This document shows, piece after piece, positions 22,197 to 22,848 of a stretch of DNA of 22,848 nucleotides. Numbering within the stretch: the stretch's first letter is position 1; each line of letters starts with the position of its first letter. Made by a program: the position numbers and the translations under genes. Where the stretch lies: the NCBI GenBank assembly GCA_947624635.1, contig CANQLF010000004.1:1-22848 (forward strand), given 5' to 3'. The notes under the pieces were generated by a model. That model had not been told where the DNA came from. It did not search any database and worked only from the letters and a program-made list of their open reading frames with translations. The DNA comes from an uncultured Bacilli bacterium (GTDB lineage Bacteria; Bacillota_I; Bacilli_A; RF39; UBA660).

Positions 22197-22742
22197 ATGG
22201 ATGATATAAGAATAGGACAAAAGTTAGAAATCCACAGTTATAAACATAATAAAAAAATTCATAGAACTTGGGATGAAGCTATTGTATTAGATATTAAAGA
22301 TGACTATATAGTGTGTGGTAATAATAGAACTTTAGTAACAGAATCAGATGGAAGAAAGTGGAAGACTAAAGAACCAGCAATAATATACTTTTTTAAAGAT
22401 AAATGGTATAACGTTATATGCCAGTTAAAAGATAAAGGAATATACTACTATTGTAATATTGCTTCTCCTTATATAATAGATGGAAAATATATTAAGTATA
22501 TTGATTATGATTTGGATTTAAGAGTTTTTCCAGATGGAGCCTTTAGAATCCTTGATAGAGATGAATATAAGTATCATAGACATTTAATGAAATACAGTAA
22601 AGAAATAGATAGTATTACTTCTTATGAATTATCTAATTTAATAGATTTATATAAAAAACATGATGGGCCTTTTAAAAAAGGATTAGAAAAATATTATTAT
22701 TCAATTTATTTAGAGTATTCTAAAAAAACAGAAAATGTATAA
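22197..22742 (+). CDS. DUF402-family nucleoside tri-/diphosphate phosphatase (Ntdp-like)
   Basis: 181 residues of the DUF402 family, whose characterised Gram-positive member in Staphylococcus aureus removes phosphate from nucleoside tri- and diphosphates. Family marks are the N-terminal KLEIHSYKHNKKIHRTWDEA, the central WYNVICQLKDKGIYYYCNIASP, and the metal-binding acidic run YIDYDLDLRVFPDG...ILDRDEY (~102-123). The C-terminal helices (~135-180) are also as in the family, and the length is normal. GAGG at 22185-22188 is a modest RBS. A good promoter precedes it. The stop codon lies in a 14-bp inverted repeat. In this window it adds to the genes that manage nucleotide pools. Confidence 0.85.
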   Translation: MDDIRIGQKLEIHSYKHNKKIHRTWDEAIVLDIKDDYIVCGNNRTLVTESDGRKWKTKEPAIIYFFKDKWYNVICQLKDKGIYYYCNIASPYIIDGKYIKYIDYDLDLRVFPDGAFRILDRDEYKYHRHLMKYSKEIDSITSYELSNLIDLYKKHDGPFKKGLEKYYYSIYLEYSKKTENV

Positions 22743-22770
22743 AGTGAACAACAATTTTCACTTTATACAT
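22735..22770. repeat. 14-bp perfect inverted repeat at the DUF402 stop
   Basis: ATGTATAAAGTGAA (22735-22748) and TTCACTTTATACAT (22757-22770) with an eight-base loop. It is a strong hairpin but has no T tract after it (TGGCAAAA follows), so it is either a weak terminator or part of the element at the right edge. Confidence 0.8.
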
Positions 22771-22848
22771 TGGCAAAATTTCAAAGTAAATGCAACCCAT
22801 AAAAGTCAAAGTAAATGCGACTAATAAGGAAAGTTGAAAATAAAAAGC
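22771..22848. mobile_element. Possible end of an insertion sequence (IS21-like?)
   Basis: The 16-nt sequence TCAAAGTAAATGCRAC occurs at 22781-22796 and 22806-22821, 25 bases apart. Repeats of this length near an edge, with GTC...GAC ends, recall the multiple transposase-binding repeats at the ends of IS21-family elements. No transposase is in view because the window stops at 22848, so this rests on the repeat pattern only. Confidence 0.35.

Overview
The window is a very AT-rich, low-GC Gram-positive (Firmicutes/Bacilli-type) chromosome segment. Strong AGGAGG-type ribosome binding sites, extended -10 promoters (TGn-TATAAT), many U-tract terminators and a lipobox lipoprotein support this. TGG is used for Trp and TGA is read as a stop, so this is the standard code and not the Mycoplasma code. 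An oxygen-sensitive class III ribonucleotide reductase with its activase, and no aerobic reductase in view, fits an anaerobe, probably an uncultured gut Bacilli lineage. The species cannot be fixed from the sequence.

Layout. Positions 1-347 hold the 3' end of an AlbA_2/Schlafen-like ATP-binding regulator, followed by an 11-bp tandem repeat. Positions 561-5035 (+) carry a LysM amidase, an AGCS amino-acid symporter, a GNAT acetyltransferase, uracil-DNA glycosylase and a DUF84 ITP/XTPase. Positions 5087-6841 (-) carry a frameshifted gene, a small membrane protein and a Crp/Fnr-type regulator. Positions 6957-10063 (+) are nrdD-nrdG-dut. A perfect 16-bp palindrome between the regulator and nrdD is centred at about -41.5 of the nrdD promoter and overlaps the -35 of the regulator's own promoter, which is the layout of an activator that represses itself. 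Positions 10158-12737 encode a LemA-DUF2207 fusion.

Positions 12.7-15.3 kb (-) form an accessory island: a PIN-domain nuclease overlapping an XRE-ImmA/IrrE metalloprotease, then a BRO-N antirepressor-like protein. These are the only three genes in the window that stop with TGA. The PIN and BRO reading frames both end inside copies of a short sequence that is also the terminator of dut and of the LemA fusion. Positions 15.4-17.1 kb hold a structured 5' leader (three-way junction, possible kissing loop) in front of a DUF2798 membrane protein, a tiny ORF, a second LemA-like protein and a DUF378 protein. Positions 17.2-20.2 kb hold a LolA-like lipoprotein, a KilA-N protein and a second BRO-N protein. 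The last two are each preceded by near-identical ~122-bp repeats that contain the lipoprotein's 3' end, a terminator, a promoter, an RBS and a start codon; a third, partial copy ends the BRO gene. Positions 20.2-22.7 kb hold a membrane-anchored protein, a C-terminal processing protease and a DUF402 (Ntdp-like) phosphatase. The right edge carries a 14-bp inverted repeat and two 16-nt direct repeats that may be the end of an insertion sequence.

Two themes stand out. One is nucleotide-pool hygiene and dNTP supply (ung, DUF84, nrdDG, dut, DUF402). The other is accessory regulator, protease and nuclease genes inserted at, and ending within, duplicated transcription-terminator sequences. The second is the best candidate for something not previously described.
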